A stretch of DNA of 64,000 bases from Triplophysa rosa (taxonomy: Eukaryota; Chordata; Actinopteri; Cypriniformes; Nemacheilidae), in contig NW_026634135.1 in assembly GCF_024868665.1 (NCBI RefSeq), positions 84,002 to 148,001 of the forward strand. The letters are read 5' to 3'. A model generated the notes under the pieces. That model saw only the letters and a list, made by a program, of their open reading frames with translations. It made no database searches and was not told the DNA's origin. Shown one piece after another: positions 10,640-21,118 of the stretch; positions within the stretch are counted from its first letter, which is position 1; each line of letters opens with the position of its first letter. The position numbers were made by a program, and so were the translations under genes.

Positions 10640-12820
10640 TATATAATAGATTATTGTAATTCATTGTTGGGGGGATCTCCTGCAATGCTTCTGAATAAAC
10701 TCCAACTGGTTCAAAATGCAGCAGCTGTCAGGCCGGGGCTAGCAGACTCTCAAAACCCCAGAGTCTCGTGCAGGCCAGGAATGTGGGGGAAAAACACAGA
10801 GAACGATCAGTGCTCAAAAGGTTTATTCCAGAACAAAAACTTCCAAAAATGATAAAGCCAATATCCAAAACAAAACAGTCCGAAGTCCAAAAGGGAAGAC
10901 AAAACAAGGTTTACCAGAGGCTGGTCAAGTTGTGAATACAGGCAGGCAAGCAAGCTGATAGGGTAATCAGGTATATTCAGATTTATAGCACGGATTAGGT
11001 ACGAAAACCATCCACAGGGTCCAAAACACGGGTAAACAGAATGCAGTTGACGTTAAGACCATACAATGTGAAAGGAAAACCTACAAGCTAAAATAGTGTC
11101 CAGGTAATCAGGTGCAGGTGGCGAAGAAATCAAAGATGGCTGACGGAGTGTGGTGCATGATGGGGAGTGTAGTCTGTTAAAAGTCCGGTGACAGGGATCG
11201 GTTAAACCGTGGTGTGAGCGCTGATGTAGGGGGTGTGGCCGGTTGAGGAGCTGAAGACGTTACAGCAGCCAGAGTGCTCACTAGATCAAAGAAATTTGAC
11301 CATATAAGCCCAATTCTGTTATCATTGCACTTAGGTTTCCTTTATAACTTATAAAGCATTGAATGGTCTAGCGCAGAATATCAAAATCTTCTAAAGGTGG
11401 TTGATCCTTTTCATACTTGGCTCCTAAACTTTGGAATAGCCTCCCCAGCCAGGTTCGGGATTCAGGCACACTCAATCAAAACTCATCTCTTTAATAAGGC
11501 TTTCACCTAACTCACTGATAACACTGTTAACTCACTGCAAGCGGTTGATATATAGTTAATATAGTTATAGCAATATAGTTAGCTACACAAGTTCGCCTGT
11601 GCAGATAATAAAGATAGCAGGGGTAGATAAGGTATACATATTTGGCGTGCTGTCCGGGGAGCGGGCTCTGAGCTCGTCGGTTCCTTCCGAACCCGGAACG
11701 CTATCTCCCCTCGAGTGCGCCGAGCTCGGAAACGGCCCGAACCCAGAGCTCACCCCCCGGGGTCCTGCTGTGGAAAGCGAGTTCGGGGAGATCGGCAGGG
11801 GAGGTGGAGGGATGATTATTACTTGTAGAGATGGCTCAGGTAAGATTCCTTGTCTATTTATGTGCTGGCTCATTTGAGCTGATTGGGAAGAAATTGTGAT
11901 GGCTGATAGCGAACCAGCCAAGCTTGATTATAAACTCCGGCTTCTCCAGAACTTTGTTAATAAAACAGATCCGAACACACACATATCCATCATAATGTGA
12001 CACTTACATTTATGTGAGCGGCCTTTACGCTATCAGTTTTTGCTTTACATGTCTCATCCTCGGGTTCCCGAGGGCACCAGAAGTCGTCTGTCAAAGCTCC
12101 GGAACTGGCCTGATGCTCTTCACAGTACAGCCAGACGCTCGTTATGATGGGCAGTTCACCTGATGAAAACTACAGCCACAACCTACATTCATCCAGAACT
12201 ATAATAATATTGGACAGACCTAAATATCTCTTTTTTCTATCCTATAGTTCTTTCCTCTTTTCACTAACCAGGCCGGCAAACTATTTCCAATGAATCTCAA
12301 TAATTATTCTCTTTGTAGTTGCAGCAGTGCTATTTTAATATGCCAGAGGAGAACTGGCTCTCCCGGTTGAGTCTGGCCTCTCCCAAGGTTTTTTTTCTCC
12401 ACTCTTATACATCTATAGTTGAGTTTTGGTTCCTTGCCACTGGCTTACTCACTGGGAGACTGCTGATTTACTTTAATCAATAAATATAAACAACTTGCGT
12501 TTCACAACACACATGCACGTTAACATATTTTAACAATTATATTCTTTCCGCACGTTGTGGTATTATTGCAAATTGTTCTGGTATATTGTAATTTTAGGTA
12601 CCCAGTCCTGATAACAATATTTAAAATATTAATAAATAATTAATAAATATAATATATTAAAAATATATTTAAAAAAACGTGTACTGGAATACCATGTATC
12701 TTAATACTGTGCATTCTCTTAATTCGTTCCCCAAGGATTTTTTTATTAATATGGTAAAGCTGCTTTGAAACAATGAAAATTGTGAAAAAGCGCTATATAA
12801 ATAAAATTGAATTGAAAAAA
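10640..12820 (+). mobile_element. L2-type LINE 3' end, split by a solo LTR
   Basis: Before the LTR the plus strand reads DYCNSLLGG...LNKLQLVQNAAA, the C-terminal reverse-transcriptase segment of L2/CR1-type LINEs. After it the text continues (TRSKKFDHISPILL) and ends with the NKAF-type tail near 11510. A long 3' UTR follows, with CCAGAGGAGAACTGGCTCTC near 12340 and the end GCGCTATATAAATAAAATTG near 12790-12815. The same UTR recurs inverted at 53508-54629 and 63245-63730. The frame has stops and is dead; the 5' part is missing. A GC-rich block at 11640-11860 within it is unexplained and may be a further insertion. Confidence 0.65.
10726..11264 (-). mobile_element. Solo LTR with 5-bp target duplication
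   Basis: The 539-bp segment begins TGTCAGGCCGGG and ends GACGTTACA. It is flanked by GCAGC at 10721-10725 and 11265-11269. TTTATT near 10820 is a reverse AATAAA, suggesting minus orientation. It interrupts the L2 reverse transcriptase remnant exactly at the point where the coding text breaks, so the L2 was there first. No internal retroviral genes remain. Confidence 0.85.
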
Positions 12821-13062
12821 ATATATTTTCATTTTTTAATGGCTAACAGGTGTTTAATAAGAAAGTGTATGTATGGCAAGGTTAGGTGTAGTCGGGAGGT
12901 CTTTTGTCGCAGTTAGTTGGCATCCATTTAATGATTTGAATTAATTTGATAATTTAAACTCTATTACTATTATATAATACAACAATACTTTGTTTACCTT
13001 GCTGTGTCGAATCGAAATTGAGTTTAATATATACGTACTCTGAATGAGCCAGGTGGATTTAA

Positions 13063-13445
13063 AGTCACCATGAAACGGAAGTTGCGATTGACTTCTTTTC
13101 CGTATCATGACGTATATCCGAGTGAAACGTCTTCTGAAATTAGAAAAAATATAGTGCAGGGCTTTATTTTGCCCCTTCCTTCTTGATTGGTTTGTTGTAA
13201 GTTGGGCCTGGAGGGGAGGGCTAAAAATGTCTGGCCATTGGACAGTCAGAATAGTCCTACCTCTTTTTTTGTTGCTTACATCATGTGAAGACTTGTTGTT
13301 GAGAGGGGAAGCTTAACGTTTTTGATGAAAGATTACAAGTGCAAATGAATAAAAAAAAAAGGTGTCCACGGATAAATCCTTTATAATAATCACTGCAACA
13401 CTGTGTAAAACACTTAGAATTTTCCTGGTTGATTTCATGGTGACT
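13063..13445. mobile_element. MITE flanked by TTAA
   Basis: The inverted ends AGTCACCATGAAA (13063) and its complement TTTCATGGTGACT (ending 13445) are flanked by TTAA on both sides (13059-13062, 13446-13449). TTAA duplication is the hallmark of piggyBac, though the TIR is not a classical CCC type. The 383-bp interior is non-coding. Confidence 0.7.
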
Positions 13446-13681
13446 TTAAGGAAACAGCAGCTTTGAAGTGAGGCTGTAGCTAAATGCAAAATGAAGTTTA
13501 ATTTATCAAGCATTCCTCAAGTGGAATGGGTTTGACTGATGGGGCTCTGTGCTAAATGAGATGCTAAAAAGGAGTGGGTCCAATATCATTGGTCTAAAAA
13601 GTGATTGGGTCCTGTCCCGCCCACATACATTGGTTCGACGTCCATGTGTCAATGACTAAAATTATAGTGAAACTAATGGTT

Positions 13682-13750
13682 GAAATCAAACTTTGATGCT
13701 TGTTCTCTGAGAATTAGATTTTGTGACTTTAGCCTGGTTTTCACCGACTG
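13682..13750. repeat. Dispersed repeat fragment, second copy of 1552-1615
   Basis: AAATCAAACTTTGATGCTT followed by GACTTTAGCCTGG occurs both here and at 1552-1615 in the same orientation. The element it comes from was not delimited. Confidence 0.5.
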
Positions 13751-13934
13751 CCTCACAAAAAACTTAAAGTTTCTGTACGTTTCTCCACAAAATCAAAAGA
13801 TATTTTTTTAATGGAAAACACTGGAGATTTTGGCATTGTAACTTTATTTTCCTATCGATTTAATAAATGTTTTCTTCTAAATTGTCAAAAAATACTTGAT
13901 TGTAATCCATGATGTAATCCTGACACAAGTTTAC

Positions 13935-14425
13935 TGTCAGGGCCGGGTTACGAACCCGGAACGTGTCGTAAAAAACCCGAGGATCTCCTCCCTGAGTCAG
14001 CTGAGGTACGTGAACCCACGTTGCAGAAACGCACAAGAGACTGAGTTGAGGTGAAAATAAGAATAGTCTTTACTGTACATAAATCCTGGGTTGTTCACAG
14101 GAAGTCCATCAAAGATAATTCCAAAACAAAGAAAAAAAGGCATACACAATAATCCCTTCCAACGGGTAAGTATCCTTGGCAAAATCCCAGATGCAAAATA
14201 GACAAAAAATGTAACACAAACAATAAGGGCACTAAGCCACAGGTTTCTATAACTTCAGCAAACATCAAGACTGAGCATTGAGCCAAACGAATGTTGGCAT
14301 AATATAGGCACACAATAAAATACACAGGTGATATCAATGTCCATTGATGATAGTGTCATCAGAGAGGAGCTGTGAGAGCTCCTGTCATCTCTGGCTCCCT
14401 CTGCTGGGCTTGAGTCACTGTGACA
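13935..14425 (-). repeat. Gypsy 3' LTR (491 bp)
   Basis: Starts TGTCAGGGCCGGG and ends CACTGTGACA on the plus strand. It contains 28 bases near 14338-14366 that are absent from the partner LTR. Confidence 0.9.
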
Positions 14426-14495
14426 GGACCTCCTCCTCTACGGCCGACTCCTGGCGGCCCAGGGCGGTCTGGGTAGAGACGATGGAAAGTCTTGA

Positions 14496-15635
14496 TCAAG
14501 TCAGGGTCTGAAATACTGCTGGGGCATTAGCCAACCCAAAAGGCATCACCTGGTATTCCCAGTGACCATTGGAGGTACTGAATGCCGTCTTCCATTCATC
14601 CCCCTCCTTTACACGCACCAGATTGTACGCACTACGTAGATCTAGTTTAGAAAAAACTCTGGCCTTTTGAAGCAGCTGAAATGCAGATGACATGAGTGGG
14701 ATAGGGTAGCGATTCTTAACAGTGATCTTATTAAGGCCGCGATAGTCAATGCATGGTCTGAGACTGCCCTCTTTCTTAGTCACAAAAAAGAAACCAGCAC
14801 TGGCTGGTGAGGTAGAGGGACGAATGAAATTGTTCCTCAAGGCTTCCTGGATGTATTCATTCATGGCCTTGGTTTCTGGGGCAGAAAGAGAGTATAGGTG
14901 TGTTCTTGGGGGAAGTGTACCAGGAAAGAGTTCAATCGCACAGTCGTACGATCTGTGGGGCGGTAAGTTGGTTGCACGTTGCTTGCTAAAGACTTCCTTT
15001 AGATCAGCATATTCAGGCAGTATGTGTGTCATCTCCGTGAGGTGGTTCTGCGGACTCACCTCTTCGACGACTGCCAGGAGCCCTCCGTTGTTAATCCGGC
15101 CGACGTCTGAGGAGAGACATGAGGCCTCACAGGCCGAACTCCATTGCACTAGCGTGCCAGAAGTCCACGAGAAATGCGGGTTGTGCAGTCGTAGCCAGGG
15201 GTAACCTAAAATCAGAGGTTCTATAGGAGTGTTAATCAAAAAAAAAGAAATTGTCTCACTGTGCACAGAATTAATAGTCAATTGCAGAGGAACAGTCTTA
15301 AACTTGATTATTCCTGGACCTATGGGTCTACCGTCCAGGGCCTCCACTCTCCAAGGAGGTGTACAAGTCTCATATGGAATGCCCATCTTCTGGGCTAGTT
15401 CTAAGTCTAAAAAATTCTCAGCTGCCCCTGAGTCCACAAAGGCTTCTAAAAATAACATGTCTCTCTTAGTCTCTCCCCAGGCCAGACTAGCTGTCAAGAG
15501 TAAGCGGGAATGGGGAGCGTTACACTGAGCAGTTCCGCTCGCTAGGGACCCCGCACTCCCTAACGAGCTTCGGTTTTTAGCGCCAGTTCTGGGCACAATA
15601 AGCATGAATGACCCAATCCTCCACAATAGAAGCAA
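14496..15635 (-). pseudogene. pol: Gypsy pol, protease and N-terminal reverse transcriptase only
   Basis: The 379-codon open frame has the protease active-site text [12 protein letters not shown] about 70 residues in, then the linker, then RT text beginning [14 protein letters not shown] with [11 protein letters not shown] and MPFGLANAP. It ends before the YxDD motif, so no active polymerase can be made. The frame differs from gag, consistent with frameshifted Gag-Pol expression in the intact family. Loss of the C-terminal two thirds makes the element dependent on other copies. Confidence 0.85.
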
Positions 15636-16495
15636 CGGCCCTCTCTGAGACGTCTCTCTCTCTCTTTCAGAGACAAGCGAGTCCTGCCCAGTTGCATTGG
15701 TTCCTCCTCCGTTAGTTTGGTGGAGGAATAGCTCTTAGGAACATCTGGAGGAAACACGACAAGTGTACCTTGCGAAGTTGCGCATTCCCTCCTACTCTAA
15801 CGAATTCGGCTGTCAATCCGAATGGCCAAGGTTATAAGCTCCTCCAAGTCGTTGCCCCAAGATCTACTGGCCAGTTCATCCTTAAGCTCCTCGGACAGCC
15901 CGTGGTAGAAGGTTGAGAGGAGAGCCTCTGAATCCCACCTGCTCTCTGAGGCCAGCGTACGAAAGTAAATAGCATAGTCAGCCACGGGTTGATGCCCCTG
16001 GCGTAAATCAAGAAGTCTCCTTCCTGCCTCACGCCCACTGACTGGATTCTCAAACACCTGTTCGAGTGAGTCTATGAATGTCTTGAGGTCCGAACAAATG
16101 GGAGATTTCTGTCTCCACAAAGTTGAGGCCCAATCCAAGGCCCGATCACTCAGGAGGGAGATGATGTAAGCAATCTTGGCAGTATCAGAAGGAAAAGCGG
16201 AGGGTTGTAACCCAAAGATGAGCGATACCTGGGTCAGGAAGCCTTTACACGCATTTGGTCTCCCATCATAGCGTTGAGGTGCTGGGATCTTGGGTTCATA
16301 AAGAACCGGGGGGGCTAGAGAGGGAGGATCTTGGGCTGGCACAATTTGGGGCAGCTGTGCCTGAAGTTGTTGCAGGGTCTCCCCAATTTGGGAAATGGCT
16401 TCGGTCAGTCTCTGAAGTTGGGCTTTGTGTGAACCTAGCAGGATCCCTTGCTGGCTGACGGCTCTGTGAATCTGTTTCGCCTCTGCTAGGTCCAT
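15560..16495 (-). pseudogene. gag: Gypsy gag with zinc knuckle, one in-frame stop
   Basis: Translation starts at 16495 (MDLAEAKQIHRAVSQQG), 22 bases inside the 5' LTR. It runs 232 residues through the capsid-like text CKGFLTQVSLIFGLQPSAFP and DYAIYFRTLA to a TAG at 15797-15799. The same frame then continues to 15560 and includes [11 protein letters not shown] and a CCHC knuckle, [14 protein letters not shown]. The stop therefore cuts off the nucleic-acid-binding part. Coiled-coil-like Gln/Leu-rich text is present near residues 20-50. Confidence 0.8.
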
Positions 16496-16517
16496 CTTTA
16501 TAGTGGCTCAGTCTTAC

Positions 16518-16980
16518 TGTCAGGGCCGGGTTACGAACCCGGGACGTGACGTAAAAAACCCGAGGATCTCCTCCCTGAGTCAGCTGAGGTACGTGAACCC
16601 ACGTTGCAGAAACGCACAAGAGACTGAGTTGAGGTGAAAATAAGAATAGTCTTTACTGTACATAAATCCTGGGTTGTTCACAGGAAGTCCATCAAAGATA
16701 ATTCCAAAACAAAGAAAAAAAGGCATACACAATAACCCTTCCAACGGGTAAGTATCCTTGGCAAAATCCCAGATGCAAAATAGACAAAAAATGTAACACA
16801 AACAATAAGGGCACTAAGCCACAGGTTTCTATAACTTCAGCAAACATCAAGACTGAGCATTGAGCCAAACGAATGTTGGCATAATTTAGGCACACAATAA
16901 AATACACAGGTGATATCAATGGAGCTGTGAGAGCTCCTGTCCTCTCTGGCTCCCTCTGCTGGGCTTGAGTCACTGTGACA
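16518..16980 (-). repeat. Gypsy 5' LTR (463 bp)
   Basis: Near-identical to 13935-14425 apart from a 28-bp deletion and a few substitutions. On the plus strand it begins TGTCAGGGCCGGG and ends CACTGTGACA. Confidence 0.9.
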
Positions 16981-17033
16981 CTTTCATTGGAACCAGTGTA
17001 AACACCTAACAAACAGCACAAACGCTAATTAAG

Positions 17034-17610
17034 CGGGTTTCCATCACTCTGGTTTTATTCGCATTTTGAAGTTTCGCATCAGAAACGAGTGATGGAAACG
17101 CCAAATTTCGAATTAAAAACCCTTAATTCGCAAAAAGTTTTTACGCTCGCTTGAGGTGGTTTTTCATTTTTGCGAAAAAGGGTTAATGCGAATAATGAGA
17201 GATGGAAACGCATTTGCCGAATAAATTCCTCTAAAAAGTCACGTAATTGCACTATGAGACGGCGTAACTTGACTAACCAGTGTACTGATCTTGTTACACA
17301 GCATCAGAAATGTTGTTATGGTCATTCTTAAATGCCTGAGCAAAGTCGTCGAAGTATTTCTGTAATTGCCTCTTAGAACTAACAGCAGGCATCCACAAAA
17401 GCACGTAATCGTCTGCTTGCACAAGTATTATTCTATATGAAAATCATTATATTCAGTGGCTTCTCTTACTTTTCTTACTGATATTTAGTGGCAGTTTGTT
17501 AGGAAGTGACGGTTGACTATTTGGATTGAAACGGTGCTTATTCGAACATGTTTTATGCGATATTGCAATTTTGCGCATAAGCTAAATTCGCAACTTTGGA
17601 TGGAAACCCG
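17034..17610. mobile_element. MITE with CGGGTTTCCATC inverted ends
   Basis: CGGGTTTCCATCACTC at 17034 is mirrored by GGATGGAAACCCG ending at 17610. Internal copies of GATGGAAACGC occur near 17092 and 17202. No coding content. The target duplication is not clear. Confidence 0.65.
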
Positions 17611-17612
17611 GC

Positions 17613-19055
17613 TATTTACTGTAGGCAGCTGAGTAAGTTGCCTGTCATCTACACTATTGAGGGGCATACATGCTGGAACAAGCCAACATGAAACGCATCA
17701 GATCAGGTGACGTATGTTACAGTGTGGGCTGCTTGCATTGAGATGCTTACTTTCAGATAGCATTACTCACCATCTACCTTAAGGGACAGAAACCTGTTGT
17801 GATTGTGCTAATGTACCTAAAGTGCCTTGAAATACTGCACCTGTTCCAGCAATCCTCTGGCCATGTCTAAACAATGCACGCAAATTCTTACCCCTCTCAA
17901 ATGATACGTTTCTGTCCTCACTACATAAAATTGCCTCTGGTGTGTTTGCGACATAGAAAAATATACCTGTATGGCTGAAATAATCTGCTTTCTAAAGCAG
18001 AACGGATAATGATAGGGTTTTTCCCTGTTATTTAGATACTGGCCTGGCATGTTAAACAAAGATAGCTGGTGTCTCTGTCCAACTTCTGGGTTTATGCAGT
18101 TCATTCGGTACCTCTTCAGTACCTACCTTCTTTTAATACTGTTTGTAAGCACGCCATCTCAGATTAGACAAGGCCTTCAATAATCAAAGAAATACAAAAT
18201 AAAAAAATCTGCTCAGTGAGACATCATCAACACTACAATGTGTTTTTAGCCTTCCTACATACTGTGAAGAACTTAAATTAGCCAAAAATAAATAAATAAG
18301 AAAACATCATTTTTGGGAAAGACATTAAAATGCTGTGCGTGTCACAATTACAAAATGTTATTGCCTTTGTCAGAGACGAGAAGATAGAAATAGAAACTGT
18401 CAACTTTATCTGAGTGTACTGTGAACTCTGTCAAAGCAGTATTACCAAAGAGTGAAAGAGGCGTACCTTTTGCATACTGTATGTCAGACAGGTTTACTGC
18501 CTCTGGCCAGTCAGATGCTCTTGTTATTTGCATGTGAAAACTTGAGTCCCACCCTCCATCAGGTTCTTAGCACTCCTCGTGTTTAAACACATTCAAGTTT
18601 TGTCGGTGGACAACAAACTCCCTTTGGCTCTTGACATATCTCTGCTGTACCGGGAAAAATACACGGAATCATTAAGAGACACAGCATGACAAGTTCCTCT
18701 TATGTAAGTTTTGCAAATGGCACTTTTTTAGACTTAAATGTCATACTTATTTAAGAACAGTAGTTAAAGTAAACTGCAGATATTTGAACAGAACAATTCT
18801 TAGAAGATATATAATGAACTAAGTCAGACTATTATTTCAATTAAATTGATAAAATAAAGGATATATTTCAGTACAATGTCGAATTTGTAACATGACCGAA
18901 ATGGGATTCTTACTGTCTATGTATTTGTTCTGTTTATAGATCATTTGGTTTTATCTTCAGAATGTGCTGATGTCTTAAAGCAACTTATAGTTATAGATTA
19001 AGAAGAAGAGTTCTGAACCTCCAAAATCAGGTTTCTATATAACTGTCCCAATAAT
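17613..19055. other. Non-coding stretch, nothing recognised
   Basis: Short ORFs only, none with recognisable protein character. Composition is AT-rich and mostly unique-looking. Confidence 0.4.
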
Positions 19056-19192
19056 TAATGTATATTTGCACTATGTTTGCACCATGTGTACACTTTCTTC
19101 TGCACTAAGCTCCTGTCGCCAAGTCAAATTCCTTGTGTGTGTAAACACACTTGGTAATAAAGCTCCTTCTGATTCTGATTCTGATTATAAAA
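19056..19192 (+). repeat. LINE 3' tail fragment
   Basis: CACTTGGTAATAAAGCTCC followed by three GATTCT repeats (about 19147-19187) is the usual 3' end of a fish non-LTR retrotransposon, truncated upstream. The clade is uncertain. Confidence 0.5.
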
Positions 19193-20039
19193 ACAAAAAG
19201 GCCTTTTTGCTAAATCTACTGAAATAATCTTCGAAGAGAGGATGTGCATTTAAAGTATTTTGTATGAATTTCAGGACCTTTATGAAAAAGTGTTCCAAAT
19301 CTATAAAACAAGCTGTTACAAAAGCTAAACAACCAAAAATACACTGCTCAACGCTAAAGCTGTTGAACAGAATAAAGTCCAGTTATAGCCTACTGCAAAC
19401 GATTTCCATTTATTTCGCAAAATTGCTCACACACATTATTAGCTACTTAAAAGTGTCTTGTTATACAGCCACCATATGAATCAGTGTGTCAGAGAAGGAG
19501 GGGCATTATGAGTGTTGAATGCTTCTGGCCTGGGGAGATCTCAGCAGCTGTTGATCAAGTCACGTCAAGTTGAATGAATCAAGTGATGAGAAAGACTTAT
19601 GCCTGATAGGATCGATTTAAATATAGTATAGATATGGGTTTGTGAAAGAACGACCTTTAGTTAAAATAACCTTTTTATTATGCTCTCCCTGCCTTGTTCA
19701 GCGTAATAGATATTGATTTCTCTGCCACAGCTCTCAATACCTGATGGAGAGTTCACTTAAGTTTTGTCGGTCAACCTTGTCTCCGGTTTTTTTTAAATAC
19801 ATTGAACACATGAATATATAAATAAATAAATACAGACTTTGGGGGCATTTGGGACACAGTTTGAGACATTATTGAGAGTTCTTCTAAAACGCACAAGTGA
19901 CACTTTTAAAATAACTGTTGTCTGTTGCTCATGAGAAGCATCTGAAAAGCTTAATAGGTAAGCAAACCTCCCACTTTATATCCACTGAATCATTTGGTGT
20001 CTAGATTTATCTTAATTAGACTTATACCAAGGTCTTTTT

Positions 20040-20280
20040 CGAATACTCGATTCTGATTGGCTGGAAGGTGTGCATTAAAACCCTTTAACGCACAGGTAGC
20101 TCCAGTAAGTTTGATTACATTTGAAATTTAACTGACAAAATCACTGTAATTTTCACCTGTTTGATCTAAAATTTCACTGTAAACATCAATAAAAGATTTA
20201 ACTTGGCAAATGACCACGGTATACGTGGGATAATCCACAGCTAGCCATGCGTTAAAGGATTTTATGCACTTCGCAGGTGG
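20040..20280. repeat. Imperfect inverted-repeat MITE
   Basis: GAAGGTGTGCATTAAAACCC near 20063 pairs imperfectly with GGATTTTATGCACTTCGC near 20257, leaving a 200-bp palindromic unit without coding capacity. Confidence 0.45.
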
Positions 20281-20475
20281 TTCTTGGCAGATATTCATAC
20301 AATAATCTTAGTGTGTGCTCTAAAGAAAATAAATACACTCATGGTTTTAGAAGGATGAAAGGCTGCCAAAGTAATGACTTAATTTTTAAGTAACAGCAAG
20401 CAGCACCAACAACAAGATTTTGTGCGAGACCAGGCACAGTGAGAGAAATTACAGACTTAGATTTTTATACACACA

Positions 20476-20627
20476 CACAGCAAAATCGCCAGTGTTAAAA
20501 AAGGTCAAATTAACTCTCACAGTGTACAGTATATATAATCCACACTTCGATAGTGTGGATTATACAGTATATACTGTACACTGTGAGAGTTAATTTGACC
20601 TTTTTTAACACTGGCGATTTTGCTGTG
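20476..20627. repeat. Long near-perfect hairpin (MITE)
   Basis: Arms of about 72 bases beginning CACAGCAAAATCGCCAGTGT are complementary base for base except for a few extra bases (CTGTA) in the right arm, around a loop of CTTCGATAG. A transcript would form a very stable single hairpin. Confidence 0.9.
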
Positions 20628-21118
20628 CACTCATTACTTTAGGTCAAAAATGACACAATCTGCTCCACCTAACAAATTAATTAAATGACTCACAGCAAAT
20701 CACTCTCCTTGCTCCTGGTAAACTTGTTTAACTTCTCTCTACTCTCCGCTTTCACTGTATTATGCCGCGGTCAGACTAGACATTGAGCATGCAAATTTCT
20801 CTTGGACAGTGCTGCGATAATGGGTGGAAGCGATTCCTCCAACTTTTACATTTCTGTACCGAGAGGTCACGCTGTCACATTTTGATCTTCTATTGGTCTC
20901 ACGCATTCACGTGATGCGAATTCGCAGGTCAGAGTTCACCAAACTTGAACTTTGCTACACAGTGAAATGCAAAATATCTTTGGATGGGCTTGTGTTTCCG
21001 GTCTGACGCGTTCATGTTCGTATGAATGGAAGTCAATGGAGCGAAAAGTCAAGTGTGACCGTGAATTTACTCATGTGATCTAGTCAGGGAAGAAGTGAAC
21101 ACAGATGAGTGATACAAA

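Larger units (their letters stand above)
13935..16980 (-). mobile_element. Gypsy LTR retrotransposon, internally deleted, minus strand
   Basis: Two LTRs (13935-14425 and 16518-16980) bracket gag, protease and the first part of reverse transcriptase read on the minus strand. The pol text stops at 14496 and what follows up to the 3' LTR reads like the extreme C-terminal end of Gypsy pol (FHRLYPDRPGPPG), so the rest of RT, RNase H and integrase have been removed by one internal deletion. The LTRs differ by about four substitutions plus a 28-bp indel, so insertion was fairly recent. I could not match 5-bp target duplications (TTTAC left, CTTTC right). Confidence 0.85.

Noticed and set aside
10364..10852. 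162-codon ORF
   Set aside because: It runs from unique sequence through an L2 remnant into the solo LTR, so it is chance.
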